NCBI RefSeq assembly: GCF_004123145.1
Contig: NZ_SDKC01000001.1
Location: forward strand, 440,001 to 504,000
Origin: Blautia faecicola
GTDB lineage: Bacteria; Bacillota; Clostridia; Lachnospirales; Lachnospiraceae
Reading direction: 5' to 3'
Length of the DNA stretch: 64,000 nt
The position numbers were made by a program, and so were the translations under genes. Numbering within the stretch: position 1 is the first letter of the stretch; the number at the start of each line of letters is the position of its first letter. Positions 9,240 to 17,660 of this stretch are shown piece by piece. A model generated the notes under the pieces. That model did not search any database and was not told the DNA's origin. It was given only the letters and a program-made list of their open reading frames with translations.

Positions 9240-10712
9240 ATGGATAAGAAAAAACAGATGCATGCGCCGGTCTATGAGGCGCTGGAAAAACTGAAGAAAC
9301 GAAGGGTCGTTCCCTTCGATGTGCCCGGGCATAAGAGAGGGCGGGGGAATCCGGAACTGGTGGAACTTCTGGGTGAAAAATGTGTCAGTCTGGATGTGAA
9401 TTCCATGAAACCGCTGGACAATCTCTGCCATCCGGTATCGGTGATCAAAGAGGCAGAGGAGCTGGCGGCGGAAGCATTCCGTGCGGACCATGCGTTTTTC
9501 ATGGTAGGAGGAACTACCTCTTCGGTACAGGGAATGGTACTTTCCTGCTGCAAGGCGGGGGATAAGATCATCCTTCCAAGAAATGTACACAAGAGTGTGA
9601 TCAATGCCCTGGTATTGTGTGGAGCGATACCGGTTTATGTAAACCCGGAGGTGGATAACCGTCTCGGAATTTCCCTGGGAATGGAAGTGTCCGAAGTGGA
9701 AAAAGCGATTGTTGCGAATCCGGATGCGGTAGCGGTGCTGGTGAACAATCCTACTTATTATGGAATCTGTTCGGATCTTCGATCCATTGTAAAGATTGCT
9801 CATGCACACAATATGCTGGTTCTGGTGGATGAAGCCCACGGAACCCATCTGTATTTTGGTGAGAACCTTCCGGTCTGTGCCATGGACGCAGGAGCGGATA
9901 TGGCATCGGTTTCCATGCATAAGTCCGGGGGAAGCTTGACCCAGAGTTCCCTGTTGCTGACGGGAAAAAATGTGAACTGGGAATATGTGAGTCAGATTAT
10001 CAATCTGACCCAGACCACCAGTGCATCTTACCTTCTGATGTCCAGTCTGGATATTTCCAGAAGAAATCTGGCTCTCAGGGGAAAAGAATCCTTTGCAAAA
10101 GTGAGCCGGATGGCAGAGTATGCAAGGGAAGAGATCAATGCCATCGGTGGATTCTATGCGTATGGAAAAGACATGATCAATGGGAGCAGTGTATACGATT
10201 TTGATGTGACTAAACTGTCTGTCTATACCAGAGATATCGGTCTTGCGGGTATCGAAGTGTATGATCTTTTGCGGGATGAATATGATATCCAGATTGAACT
10301 GGGAGATATTGCCAATATTCTGGCGTATATTTCCATTGGTGACCGGATTCAGGATATTGAACGCCTGGTAGGGGCTCTTTCGGATATCCAGAGGCTGTAC
10401 GCCAGAGATCCGGAGCAGATGCCGAATACCGAATATATTAACCCGACCGTTATGGTATCTCCGCAGACGGCATTTTATGCGGAGAAAAAGGCAGTGCCAA
10501 TCCGGGAGACAGAAGGGATGATCTGTGGTGAATTTGCCATGTGTTATCCACCGGGGATTCCGATTCTGGCCCCGGGAGAGATGATCACAAAAGAAATTAT
10601 TGACTACATTATATATGCGAAAGAAAAGGGCTGTTCCATGCAGGGAACGCAGGATCCGGCGGTGGAATATCTGTATGTGATGGAAGCTCCGACCGGTGCG
10701 GTAAGAAGATAA
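9240..10712 (+). CDS. speA: arginine decarboxylase, SpeA type (PLP fold I)
   Basis: A 490-residue Orn/Lys/Arg decarboxylase of the short group lacking the N-terminal wing domain, like Bacillus SpeA. The N-terminal DVPGHKRG is diagnostic. LVDEAHGTH contains the PLP-contacting Asp/His (about 197-200), and SMHKSGGSLTQ carries the Schiff-base lysine (about 228). The C-terminal segment YPPGIPILAPGE is typical. Arginine rather than lysine or ornithine is inferred from its place at the head of an operon that also contains agmatine deiminase and N-carbamoylputrescine amidase. ATG at 9240 follows AGGGAGAAGAT. Confidence 0.9.
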   Translation: MDKKKQMHAPVYEALEKLKKRRVVPFDVPGHKRGRGNPELVELLGEKCVSLDVNSMKPLDNLCHPVSVIKEAEELAAEAFRADHAFFMVGGTTSSVQGMVLSCCKAGDKIILPRNVHKSVINALVLCGAIPVYVNPEVDNRLGISLGMEVSEVEKAIVANPDAVAVLVNNPTYYGICSDLRSIVKIAHAHNMLVLVDEAHGTHLYFGENLPVCAMDAGADMASVSMHKSGGSLTQSSLLLTGKNVNWEYVSQIINLTQTTSASYLLMSSLDISRRNLALRGKESFAKVSRMAEYAREEINAIGGFYAYGKDMINGSSVYDFDVTKLSVYTRDIGLAGIEVYDLLRDEYDIQIELGDIANILAYISIGDRIQDIERLVGALSDIQRLYARDPEQMPNTEYINPTVMVSPQTAFYAEKKAVPIRETEGMICGEFAMCYPPGIPILAPGEMITKEIIDYIIYAKEKGCSMQGTQDPAVEYLYVMEAPTGAVRR

Positions 10713-10728
10713 GGGAGGGGAGAAAAGA

Positions 10729-11583
10729 ATGGAATTATGGTTTTCGGATTACCATACAGAAAAAGTAAAAGTTTCTGTAAAGGTACAAAAGCAGCTGTTC
10801 GGGCTGCAGACGGAATTTCAGCGGATCGATGTATTTGATTCGGATGAATTTGGCCGTTTTTTAAGTGCAGACGGAAGCATTGTATTTTCAGAGAAGGATG
10901 AATTTATCTACGATGAAATGGTCGTACATATTCCGATGGCTGTTCATCCCAATGTGAAGCATGTGCTGGTGATCGGTGGAGGAGACGGCGGCGTGGCAAG
11001 AGAACTGGGACATTACAAAGAGATTGAGACCATTGATGTGGTGGAACCGGATCGGGTGTTTGTGGAAGTCTGTAAAGAATACTTTCCGGATAATGCCTGC
11101 GGACTGTCAGATCCACGGGTAACGGTCTATTATGAAGACGGATTGCGATTTCTGCGAAGCAAACAAAATATGTACGATCTGATCATCAATGACGCAATCG
11201 ATCCACTGGGACATAATGCAGGATTATTTACCAAAGAATTCTACGGAAACTGTTACCGGGCTCTAAAGGAAGACGGGATCATGGTTTATCAGCATGGCAG
11301 TCCGTTTTATGATGAGGACGAAGAATCCTGCCGGGTCATGCACAGGAAGGCCAGTCACAGCTTTCCCGTCAGCAGAGTGTATCAGGCACATATACCAACC
11401 TGCTCTTCCGGATACTGGCTGTTTGGATTTGCTTCCAAAAAATATCATCCCCTGGATGATCTGAATGTAAAACGATGGAAAGAACGGAAAATCAAGACCT
11501 GGTATTATACCACGAATCTTCATAAGGGAGCCTTTATGCTTCCGAAGTATGTGGAAGATATGCTGGAAGAAGAAGAAAAGTAA
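10729..11583 (+). CDS. speE: spermidine synthase-like aminopropyltransferase
   Basis: A 284-residue member of the SpeE family, which transfers an aminopropyl group from decarboxylated S-adenosylmethionine to putrescine. The nucleotide-binding VIGGGDGGVAREL is near residue 80, DVVEPD and YEDGLRFL follow, and the catalytic Asp pair is seen in INDAIDPLG where most homologues read VDSSDPxG. The C-terminal half is normal. No S-adenosylmethionine decarboxylase (speD) lies in the window, while the next two genes encode an alternative route to spermidine. The real donor is therefore open. ATG follows GGGAGGGGAG, 16 bases after speA. Confidence 0.88.
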   Translation: MELWFSDYHTEKVKVSVKVQKQLFGLQTEFQRIDVFDSDEFGRFLSADGSIVFSEKDEFIYDEMVVHIPMAVHPNVKHVLVIGGGDGGVARELGHYKEIETIDVVEPDRVFVEVCKEYFPDNACGLSDPRVTVYYEDGLRFLRSKQNMYDLIINDAIDPLGHNAGLFTKEFYGNCYRALKEDGIMVYQHGSPFYDEDEESCRVMHRKASHSFPVSRVYQAHIPTCSSGYWLFGFASKKYHPLDDLNVKRWKERKIKTWYYTTNLHKGAFMLPKYVEDMLEEEEK

Positions 11584-11611
11584 GAAAAATAGAAAACAGG
11601 AGGAAAAAAGA

Positions 11612-12871
11612 ATGGGAAGATTACTGATTATCGGATGCGGAGGCGTAGCAGGAGTAGCGATTCATAAGTGCTGTCAGAACAGCAAGACGTTTTCAGAGAT
11701 CTGCATCGCCAGCAGAACAAAAGCAAAATGTGATGCGTTAAAGGAAAAACTGGAAGGTACCACAGATACGAAGATCACAACGGCACAGGTGGATGCGGAT
11801 AAGGTAGAAGAACTGGTAGCACTGATCCGGTCGTATCAGCCGGATGCGGTTCTGAATGTGGCACTGCCCTATCAGGATCTGACGATCATGGAGGCCTGCC
11901 TGGAGTGTAAGGTGGATTATATCGATACCGCGAATTACGAACCGGAAGATACGGATGATCCGGAGTGGAGAGCCATCTATGAAAAACGATGCAAAGAGGC
12001 TGGATTTACTGCATATTTTGATTATTCCTGGCAGTGGGCATATCGTGAAAGATTCAAAGAAGCGGGGATTACAGCTCTCTTGGGAAGCGGATTTGATCCG
12101 GGTGTAACCAGCGTATTTACCGCATATGCAATGAAACATTATTTTGACCAGATCGACACCATTGATATCCTGGACTGCAATGGCGGAGACCACGGATATC
12201 CATTTGCAACCAACTTTAATCCGGAGATCAACCTTCGTGAGGTATCTGCCAATGGTTCTTACTGGGAGAATGGCCACTGGGTAGAGACAGAACCGATGGA
12301 GATCAAGAGAGAATATAATTTCCCGCAGGTGGGAGAAAAAGATATGTATCTGCTTCACCATGAGGAGATTGAATCACTGGCGAAGAATGTACCTGGTGTA
12401 AAAAGAATCCGTTTCTTCATGACATTCGGACAGAGTTACCTGACACATATGAAATGTCTGGAAAATGTAGGAATGCTTTCCACTTCTCCCATTAATTATG
12501 AAGGAAGAGAAATCGTTCCGATCCAGTTTCTGAAAGCACTGCTCCCGGATCCGGCATCTCTTGGTCCGCGTACTGTGGGAAAGACGAATATCGGCTGTAT
12601 CTTCACCGGAAAGAAAGACGGAAAAGAAAAGACGATTTATATTTATAATGTGTGTGACCATCAGGAATGCTACAAAGAAGTTGGTTCCCAGGCAATCTCT
12701 TATACGACAGGTGTTCCTGCAATGATCGGTGCGGCGCTGGTTGTGGATAAAGTATGGGATAAAGACGGCGTCTTTAATATCGAAGAATTTGATCCGGATC
12801 CGTTTATGGATATGCTGAATCAGTATGGCCTGCCGTGGGTTGTGGATGAAGATCCACAGATCGTAGAATGA
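11612..12871 (+). CDS. carboxy(nor)spermidine dehydrogenase, saccharopine dehydrogenase family
   Basis: A 419-residue protein with an N-terminal Rossmann fold (LLIIGCGGVAGVAIHKC) and the saccharopine dehydrogenase-type C-terminal domain. In polyamine operons this family joins putrescine or diaminopropane to aspartate semialdehyde to give carboxyspermidine or carboxynorspermidine. ATG at 11612 is chosen because AACAGGAGG lies just upstream; an earlier in-frame start would run back into speE and add a Lys-rich tail. Its stop overlaps the start of the decarboxylase gene (ATGA), supporting a two-step pair. Putrescine as substrate is inferred from the downstream genes. Confidence 0.85.
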   Translation: MGRLLIIGCGGVAGVAIHKCCQNSKTFSEICIASRTKAKCDALKEKLEGTTDTKITTAQVDADKVEELVALIRSYQPDAVLNVALPYQDLTIMEACLECKVDYIDTANYEPEDTDDPEWRAIYEKRCKEAGFTAYFDYSWQWAYRERFKEAGITALLGSGFDPGVTSVFTAYAMKHYFDQIDTIDILDCNGGDHGYPFATNFNPEINLREVSANGSYWENGHWVETEPMEIKREYNFPQVGEKDMYLLHHEEIESLAKNVPGVKRIRFFMTFGQSYLTHMKCLENVGMLSTSPINYEGREIVPIQFLKALLPDPASLGPRTVGKTNIGCIFTGKKDGKEKTIYIYNVCDHQECYKEVGSQAISYTTGVPAMIGAALVVDKVWDKDGVFNIEEFDPDPFMDMLNQYGLPWVVDEDPQIVE

Positions 12872-14019
12872 TGTGGAAAGATCTGCCAACTCCCTGTTAC
12901 GTGGCAGATGAGAAAAAGTTAAAAGAAAATCTCAGGGTTCTTCAGAAACTGGAGAAGGACACGGGCTGTCATGTGTTGCTGGCACAGAAAGCGTTTTCCA
13001 TGTTTTCTCTGTATCCGATGATTGGAACCTTTATCAGCGGAACTACGGCCAGCGGGCTTTATGAAGCCCGCCTTGGCAGGGAAGAGATGGGAAAAGAAAA
13101 TCATGTGTTTGCGCCGGCGTATAAGGAAGCCGATATGAAAGAACTGGTGAAAATCTGTGATCATATCGTGTTCAATTCCTTCCGACAGTATGAAAAATAT
13201 AAAGAGTTATGTAAACAAAGCGCACAGATCCGGGAAGATGGAAAACCGGTCAGCGTGGGAATCCGGGTGAATCCGGAATGTTCCACACAGGAAGGTCATG
13301 AGATTTATGATCCATGCGGACCGGGATCACGGCTTGGTGTGACAAAGGCAGAGTTTCGGGAAGATCTGCTGGAAGGTGTGGAAGGGCTTCATTTTCATAC
13401 GCTCTGTGAGCAGGATGCCGATGATCTGGTGACTACGTTTCGGGCTTTTGAAGCAAAGTTTGGTAAGTATCTGAAAAAGATGAAATGGCTGAATCTGGGA
13501 GGAGGCCACCATATCACAAGACCGGGTTATCAGCTGAAACAGTTAAAACAGTTGATTGCCTATATTCGGGCAACCTATCAGGTAGAAGTATATCTGGAAC
13601 CCGGAGAGGCTATAGCTTTAAATGCCGGATATCTGGTGACAGAAGTGCAGGATATCGTGAAAAATGGAATGGAGATCCTGATTTTGGATGCGTCCGCGGC
13701 CTGTCATATGCCGGATGTGCTGGAAATGCCCTATCGCCCGCCTCTGCGGGGAGGGTACGAACCGGGAGAAAAAACATATACGTACCGGTTATCCAGCATG
13801 ACCTGTCTTGCCGGGGATGTGATTGGGGATTACAGTTTTGAACATCCGGTAGCGATCGGAGATCGTCTGGTCTTTGAAGATATGGCGATTTATTCTATGG
13901 TGAAAAATAATACCTTTAACGGTATGCCGCTTCCGGGAATCGCTTTGTTGAAGGAAGATGGAACGGTGGAGATGATAAAGACCTTCGGGTATGAGGATTT
14001 TAAAGAGAGACTGTCATAA
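12868..14019 (+). CDS. nspC: carboxy(nor)spermidine decarboxylase NspC
   Basis: A 383-residue PLP enzyme of the alanine racemase/ornithine decarboxylase fold. The PLP lysine is in LLAQKAFSMF (about 41), VGIRVNPEC and SRLGVT mark the barrel, and LNLGGGHHI is the phosphate-binding glycine loop. CHMPDVLEMPYRP and TCLAGDVIGDYSF are signature stretches of carboxynorspermidine decarboxylases. It would release CO2 from the product of the preceding dehydrogenase to give spermidine or norspermidine. Starts overlap: ATGATG at 12868, with the first ATG sharing bases with the upstream stop. Confidence 0.92.
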   Translation: MMWKDLPTPCYVADEKKLKENLRVLQKLEKDTGCHVLLAQKAFSMFSLYPMIGTFISGTTASGLYEARLGREEMGKENHVFAPAYKEADMKELVKICDHIVFNSFRQYEKYKELCKQSAQIREDGKPVSVGIRVNPECSTQEGHEIYDPCGPGSRLGVTKAEFREDLLEGVEGLHFHTLCEQDADDLVTTFRAFEAKFGKYLKKMKWLNLGGGHHITRPGYQLKQLKQLIAYIRATYQVEVYLEPGEAIALNAGYLVTEVQDIVKNGMEILILDASAACHMPDVLEMPYRPPLRGGYEPGEKTYTYRLSSMTCLAGDVIGDYSFEHPVAIGDRLVFEDMAIYSMVKNNTFNGMPLPGIALLKEDGTVEMIKTFGYEDFKERLS

Positions 14020-14110
14020 CATCACAGAATATCCTGAGAGATCATTAGATTCTTCAGAGAGTATTTGATATTTGCAGAAACACCAGGAGAAAAACAGGAG
14101 ACAGGAAGAC

Positions 14111-15292
14111 ATGGACAGCGGAAAAAAGACAATAAATCATGTAGAAATAAGAAAGATTCTGCCGGTGCAGGACGGGTACCGTATGCCAGGAGAATATGAG
14201 CCGCACCGGGGCTGTATTCTGATTTGGCCGGAACGGCCGGGATCCTGGCGAAATGGTGCACGGGAGGCAAAAAAAGCATTTGCAGACGTAATCCGGGCAA
14301 TTGCAAAAAGTGAAGAAGTTTATCTTGCGGCAAGTGGGAAGACATTTTCAGAGGCGGAAAAGCTGGCACAGCGTTTGCAGACAGATGAAGCATTGTATCC
14401 GATAAGGGTTTTTACGGCAGAGACCGACGATGCCTGGGCCAGAGATGTGGGACCAACCTTTGTGACGGATGGACAGGAAGTAAGGGGAATCAACTGGGAG
14501 TTTAACGCCTGGGGCGGAACCGAAGACGGACTGTACGCTTCATGGGAAAAAGACAATCGTTTTGCTCCCTTCTTTTGCGAGAAAGAGGGATACACCTGGT
14601 ATGACGCAAGGCCGTTTGTGCTGGAAGGTGGTTCTGTCCACAGCGATGGAGAGGGAACCGTGATGGTGACCGAATCCTGTCTGCTCAGTAAGGGCAGAAA
14701 TCCGGATCTTACCAAAGAGGAGATTACAGAAAAACTGAAAGCCTATCTGGGGGCTGAAAAAGTGCTGTGGCTGCCCCGGGGAATCTGTATGGATGAGACC
14801 AACGAGCATGTGGACAATGTCTGTGCATTCTTAAAACCGGGTGAGGTGATTCTTGCCTGGACAGACAACAGGGAAGACCCTCAGTATCCGTTATCCATGG
14901 CGTGTCTGGGATATCTGGAAGGAGAGACAGATGCAAAGGGAAGAAAAATCACCGTGCATAAACTTCCGATCCCGGATCACCCGGTCTGCGTGACCAGAGA
15001 GGAACTGGAAGGATATGTATTTGAAGAAGGCGAGGATGTCCGGGAAGAGGGAGAACGTCTGGCAGCTTCTTATGTAAACTTCTATTTTTCCAACGGTGCT
15101 GTGGTACTGCCGGCATTTGGCGGGGAAAATGAAGAAAGTGACCGAAGAGCAGCACAGATTCTGGGAAAACTTTGTCCGGATCGTGAGATTATCCCGGTAT
15201 ATGCCAGAGACATCCTGACAGGAGGAGGAAATATCCACTGTATTACGCAGCAGATTCCGGCAGGGAAAAGACGAAACGAACAGAATCGGTGA
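14111..15292 (+). CDS. aguA: agmatine deiminase AguA
   Basis: A 393-residue member of the guanidino-group-modifying superfamily that hydrolyses agmatine to N-carbamoylputrescine and ammonia. Signature stretches are RMPGEYEPHRGCILIWPER, DDAWARDVGPTF and LEGGSVHSDG. The catalytic Cys is in GGGNIHCITQQ near residue 377. A TTG at 14072 is in frame, but the ATG at 14111 with AGGAGACAGGAAG in front gives the normal N-terminus. It acts on the product of SpeA, and its own product feeds AguB. Confidence 0.95.
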   Translation: MDSGKKTINHVEIRKILPVQDGYRMPGEYEPHRGCILIWPERPGSWRNGAREAKKAFADVIRAIAKSEEVYLAASGKTFSEAEKLAQRLQTDEALYPIRVFTAETDDAWARDVGPTFVTDGQEVRGINWEFNAWGGTEDGLYASWEKDNRFAPFFCEKEGYTWYDARPFVLEGGSVHSDGEGTVMVTESCLLSKGRNPDLTKEEITEKLKAYLGAEKVLWLPRGICMDETNEHVDNVCAFLKPGEVILAWTDNREDPQYPLSMACLGYLEGETDAKGRKITVHKLPIPDHPVCVTREELEGYVFEEGEDVREEGERLAASYVNFYFSNGAVVLPAFGGENEESDRRAAQILGKLCPDREIIPVYARDILTGGGNIHCITQQIPAGKRRNEQNR

Positions 15293-15355
15293 GAAAAGCT
15301 GGTAAAAGTCCCATGAAAAGGACAAAAGTACTGGGGTGACAGGAGGAAAGAGAAC

Positions 15356-16237
15356 ATGGGAAAAAGACAGGTGACGGTGGCAGCAGTGCAGATGCAGTGT
15401 ACCAATCATCCGCAGGAAAACCTTAAAAAAGCAGAAAAAATGGTACGTCAGGCAGCCGCCGCCGGTGCACAGATCATTTTGCTCTCGGAACTTTTTGAGA
15501 GAGAATATTTCTGTCAGCAGAGGAGATATGATTTTTACAGCTATGCGAAGCCTGTGGAAGAAAATGAAGCGGTGTGCTGGGGACGGAAGCTGGCGAAGGA
15601 ACTGAAAGTGGTTTTACCGATCAGTTTTTATGAAAAAGAGGTCAATAATCTCTACAATTCGGTAGCCTGCATCGATGCGGATGGAGAAATTCTCGGCGTA
15701 TACCGGAAAACACATATCCCGGATGATCATTATTATCAGGAAAAATTCTATTTTACACCGGGAGACACCGGTTTCCGGGTATTTGACACCAGATATGGAA
15801 AGATCGGTGTGGGAATCTGCTGGGATCAGTGGTTCCCGGAGACTGCACGGTGTATGGCTTTAGAAGGAGCAGAACTGCTCTTTTATCCTACGGCGATCGG
15901 TTCCGAACCGATTCTTGAATGTGACAGTATGCCGCACTGGCGCCGTTGTATGCAGGGACATGCAGCGATGAATCTGATGCCGGTGATCGCGGCCAACCGG
16001 ATCGGCAAAGAGGAAGTAAAACCCTGTGCGGAAAATGGCGGACAGGAATCATCACTGATTTTTTACGGTTCCTCTTTTATCACGGATGAAACGGGAGAAC
16101 TCTTACAGACAGCTTCCCGGGATCAGGAAGAAATACTGACAGAGACATTTGATCTGGACGAACTGGCAGCAAAACGTCTGGAATGGGGACTGTTCCGCGA
16201 CAGGAGACCGAAGTGCTACGGGAAAATTACAGAGTAG
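15356..16237 (+). CDS. aguB: N-carbamoylputrescine amidase AguB
   Basis: A 293-residue nitrilase-superfamily hydrolase releasing putrescine, CO2 and ammonia from N-carbamoylputrescine. The catalytic triad is visible: Glu 45 in LLSELFEREYF, Lys 118 in YRKTHIPD and Cys 155 in GICWDQWFPE. ATG at 15356 follows ACAGGAGGAAAG. Last gene of the six-gene polyamine operon. With speA and aguA it completes arginine to putrescine without ornithine decarboxylase. Confidence 0.95.
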   Translation: MGKRQVTVAAVQMQCTNHPQENLKKAEKMVRQAAAAGAQIILLSELFEREYFCQQRRYDFYSYAKPVEENEAVCWGRKLAKELKVVLPISFYEKEVNNLYNSVACIDADGEILGVYRKTHIPDDHYYQEKFYFTPGDTGFRVFDTRYGKIGVGICWDQWFPETARCMALEGAELLFYPTAIGSEPILECDSMPHWRRCMQGHAAMNLMPVIAANRIGKEEVKPCAENGGQESSLIFYGSSFITDETGELLQTASRDQEEILTETFDLDELAAKRLEWGLFRDRRPKCYGKITE

Positions 16238-16259
16238 ACAAGAGAGCAGAAAAAACTAT

Positions 16260-16350
16260 GAGAAACACGCTTTGCAAGTTTCTCGAGTTATCGCGGCAGT
16301 TGCCAAGGTCTAATACAAGCATGGACTTTGGCGCGTTGCTCGCGTAAATA
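16260..16350 (-). repeat. double-hairpin intergenic block, copy 3 (no palindrome)
   Basis: Read on the minus strand it starts ATTTACGCGAGCAACG directly after the terminator T-run and carries GCCAAAGTCC...GACCTTGGC. Its second hairpin differs from copies 1 and 2: GAGAAAC / GTTTCTC replaces GAGTAAAA / TTTTATCTC, and both arms changed together. Confidence 0.8.
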
Positions 16351-16397
16351 AAAAATCCGGGAAAGTGGTATCTCTTAACACCACTTTCCCGGATTTT
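16350..16397. terminator. bidirectional terminator
   Basis: AATCCGGGAAAGTGGT and ACCACTTTCCCGGATT form a perfect 16-bp stem with A-run before and T-run after. It lies between the convergent polyamine operon and the DUF2798 gene and can stop both. Confidence 0.9.
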
Positions 16398-16405
16398 GTG
16401 CTGTG

Positions 16406-16888
16406 TCACGCCAGTACCTTGCCTTCCGGGAATGCAGAACGGAAGATGAAACGAACCAGCGGTCCGGCTACGATCAGCTGGAAAGGAAGAGCCATGATAA
16501 AGTTCTTGGGGATGTTGGTCAGCCAGATCATCAGCAGCTGGGACCATGCACCGGAGCGCACACATCCTTCCACAGCACCGTACATGGACATGATGAGTAC
16601 CATCGGTACTACCATGGAACAGGATACACAGATGACTTTTTTCAGTACACTGTCTTCCGGTTTTACCAGATAGGTAAATGCGAACTTTTTCGCCAGACCG
16701 GATACCAGGAACCAGTCACAGCACATGGCAAATACATAAGCAATCGGGAAGCCCAGCCATCCTTCTTTTAGCACTTCCAGGGAAAAACCTCCCATATGCA
16801 GGGTGACATTATACATACTCATCCAGAGCACCATGCAAAAACACATCAGGACGGTGTAAATTAAACTTTCTCTTTTATTCTGCGGCAT
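16406..16888 (-). CDS. DUF2798 integral membrane protein
   Basis: A 160-residue membrane protein with about four hydrophobic helices arranged as two similar halves. The first half has MYNVTLHMGGFS...WLGFPIAYVFAMCCDWFLV and the second has MSMYGAVEGCVRSG...WLTNIPKNFIMALPFQL. This duplicated pattern is that of DUF2798, a family with no established function. It is a single-gene unit with a promoter on the minus strand near 16950 (TTACGA, 17 bp, TATAAT) and the shared terminator behind it. Confidence 0.85.
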   Translation of the reverse strand: MPQNKRESLIYTVLMCFCMVLWMSMYNVTLHMGGFSLEVLKEGWLGFPIAYVFAMCCDWFLVSGLAKKFAFTYLVKPEDSVLKKVICVSCSMVVPMVLIMSMYGAVEGCVRSGAWSQLLMIWLTNIPKNFIMALPFQLIVAGPLVRFIFRSAFPEGKVLA

Positions 16889-17251
16889 ACTTGTTACTCC
16901 TTTTTCTCTTTCAAATCTTACTTGGTTTTTTACAGCGTTGATTATTATAACGTAGACTTTGGTGTTTCGTAAGTGTTATTTTTCTGACAAATCCAGTGCA
17001 TCAGAGCCAATTGTCCGGGTATCTGTTGTAAATTACCTGCTACCGGCGAATGTAATAGGAGACTTTCCACAAAGTTTTCCTCCACCGAGGACGGAGTTCC
17101 GTGGATATCACGGATGAATCCACTGGAGCCTGTGGAAAACTGTGAGAAAAATCTACCGAGAAAACTGGAAGTTCTGAGAGAAGTATGATAAAATGTATCA
17201 GTAAGTGTGATTGGAAACAGTCGCGAAAACAGTATGAAGGAGGACCCAATC
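16889..17251. other. divergent intergenic region
   Basis: Holds the leftward promoter of the DUF2798 gene near 16950. Upstream of the DUF1858 gene, GATAAAATG near 17188 is a possible -10 box. The stretch 17030-17160 has no recognised feature. Confidence 0.4.
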
Positions 17252-17458
17252 ATGAAGGTTACGAAAGAAACCACTATGGGCGAGATGCTGGAACTGGATG
17301 GCGGAATCGCTGTGATCCTGATGCAGGCTGGTATGCACTGTGTAGGATGCCCGTCTTCTATCGGAGAATCTCTGGAAGAAGCATGCATGGTGCATGGTCT
17401 GGATGCAGACGTTGTTCTGGCAAATATTAACGAATATCTGAGCAGCAAAAACGCGTAA
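17252..17458 (+). CDS. DUF1858 small redox-type protein (paralogue 1)
   Basis: A 68-residue protein of the DUF1858 family, similar to the N-terminal domain of ScdA-like iron-cluster repair proteins and to domains attached to Hcp-related proteins. The signature is GMHCVGCPSSIGESLEEAC, a CX2C pair followed by an amphipathic helix. ATG at 17252 is set by AAGGAGGACCCAATC; an earlier in-frame start lacks a ribosome site. A clear paralogue is encoded at 49.2 kb. Function is unproven; a role in disulphide or Fe-S chemistry is inference from the CX2C. Confidence 0.85.
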   Translation: MKVTKETTMGEMLELDGGIAVILMQAGMHCVGCPSSIGESLEEACMVHGLDADVVLANINEYLSSKNA

Positions 17459-17483
17459 GTCGTAGAAGCGGTTCAAATCTTAA

Positions 17484-17537
17484 GATCCTCAGTTTCCGGT
17501 TGGTGTAAGAAGCACCTGTCGGAACTGAGGATTTTTA
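17484..17537 (+). terminator. terminator of the DUF1858 gene
   Basis: ATCCTCAGTTTCCG pairs with CGGAACTGAGGAT with one bulged base, followed by five T. Confidence 0.8.
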
Positions 17538-17562
17538 AGTTTTGGCAGAGTATACAAAAAGC

Positions 17563-17619
17563 ATATGGCAAATTTGGACTTGTTGCCATATTATCAACAA
17601 GTCTATTATTTCTTATAAT
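17563..17619 (+). promoter_or_regulatory. promoter with two interlocked inverted repeats, arabinofuranosidase genes
   Basis: A TATAAT at 17614-17619 has only a weak -35 (TTATCA). Over and upstream of it lie two overlapping perfect inverted repeats: ATATGGCAA / TTGCCATAT (17563-17591, spacer 11), and GACTTGTTG / CAACAAGTC (17577-17603, spacer 9). The right arm of the first is shared with the left arm and spacer of the second. Such a site fits a sugar-responsive regulator; AraR or LacI type is only a guess. Confidence 0.5.
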
Positions 17620-17660
17620 CAGTAAAAAGGGAATTATTTAAATAGAAAAAGAGGATAAAA

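Noticed and set aside
9144-9920. 258-codon minus-strand frame opposite speA
   Set aside because: Shadow of the speA coding strand; rich in His, Arg and Ser with no recognisable domain.
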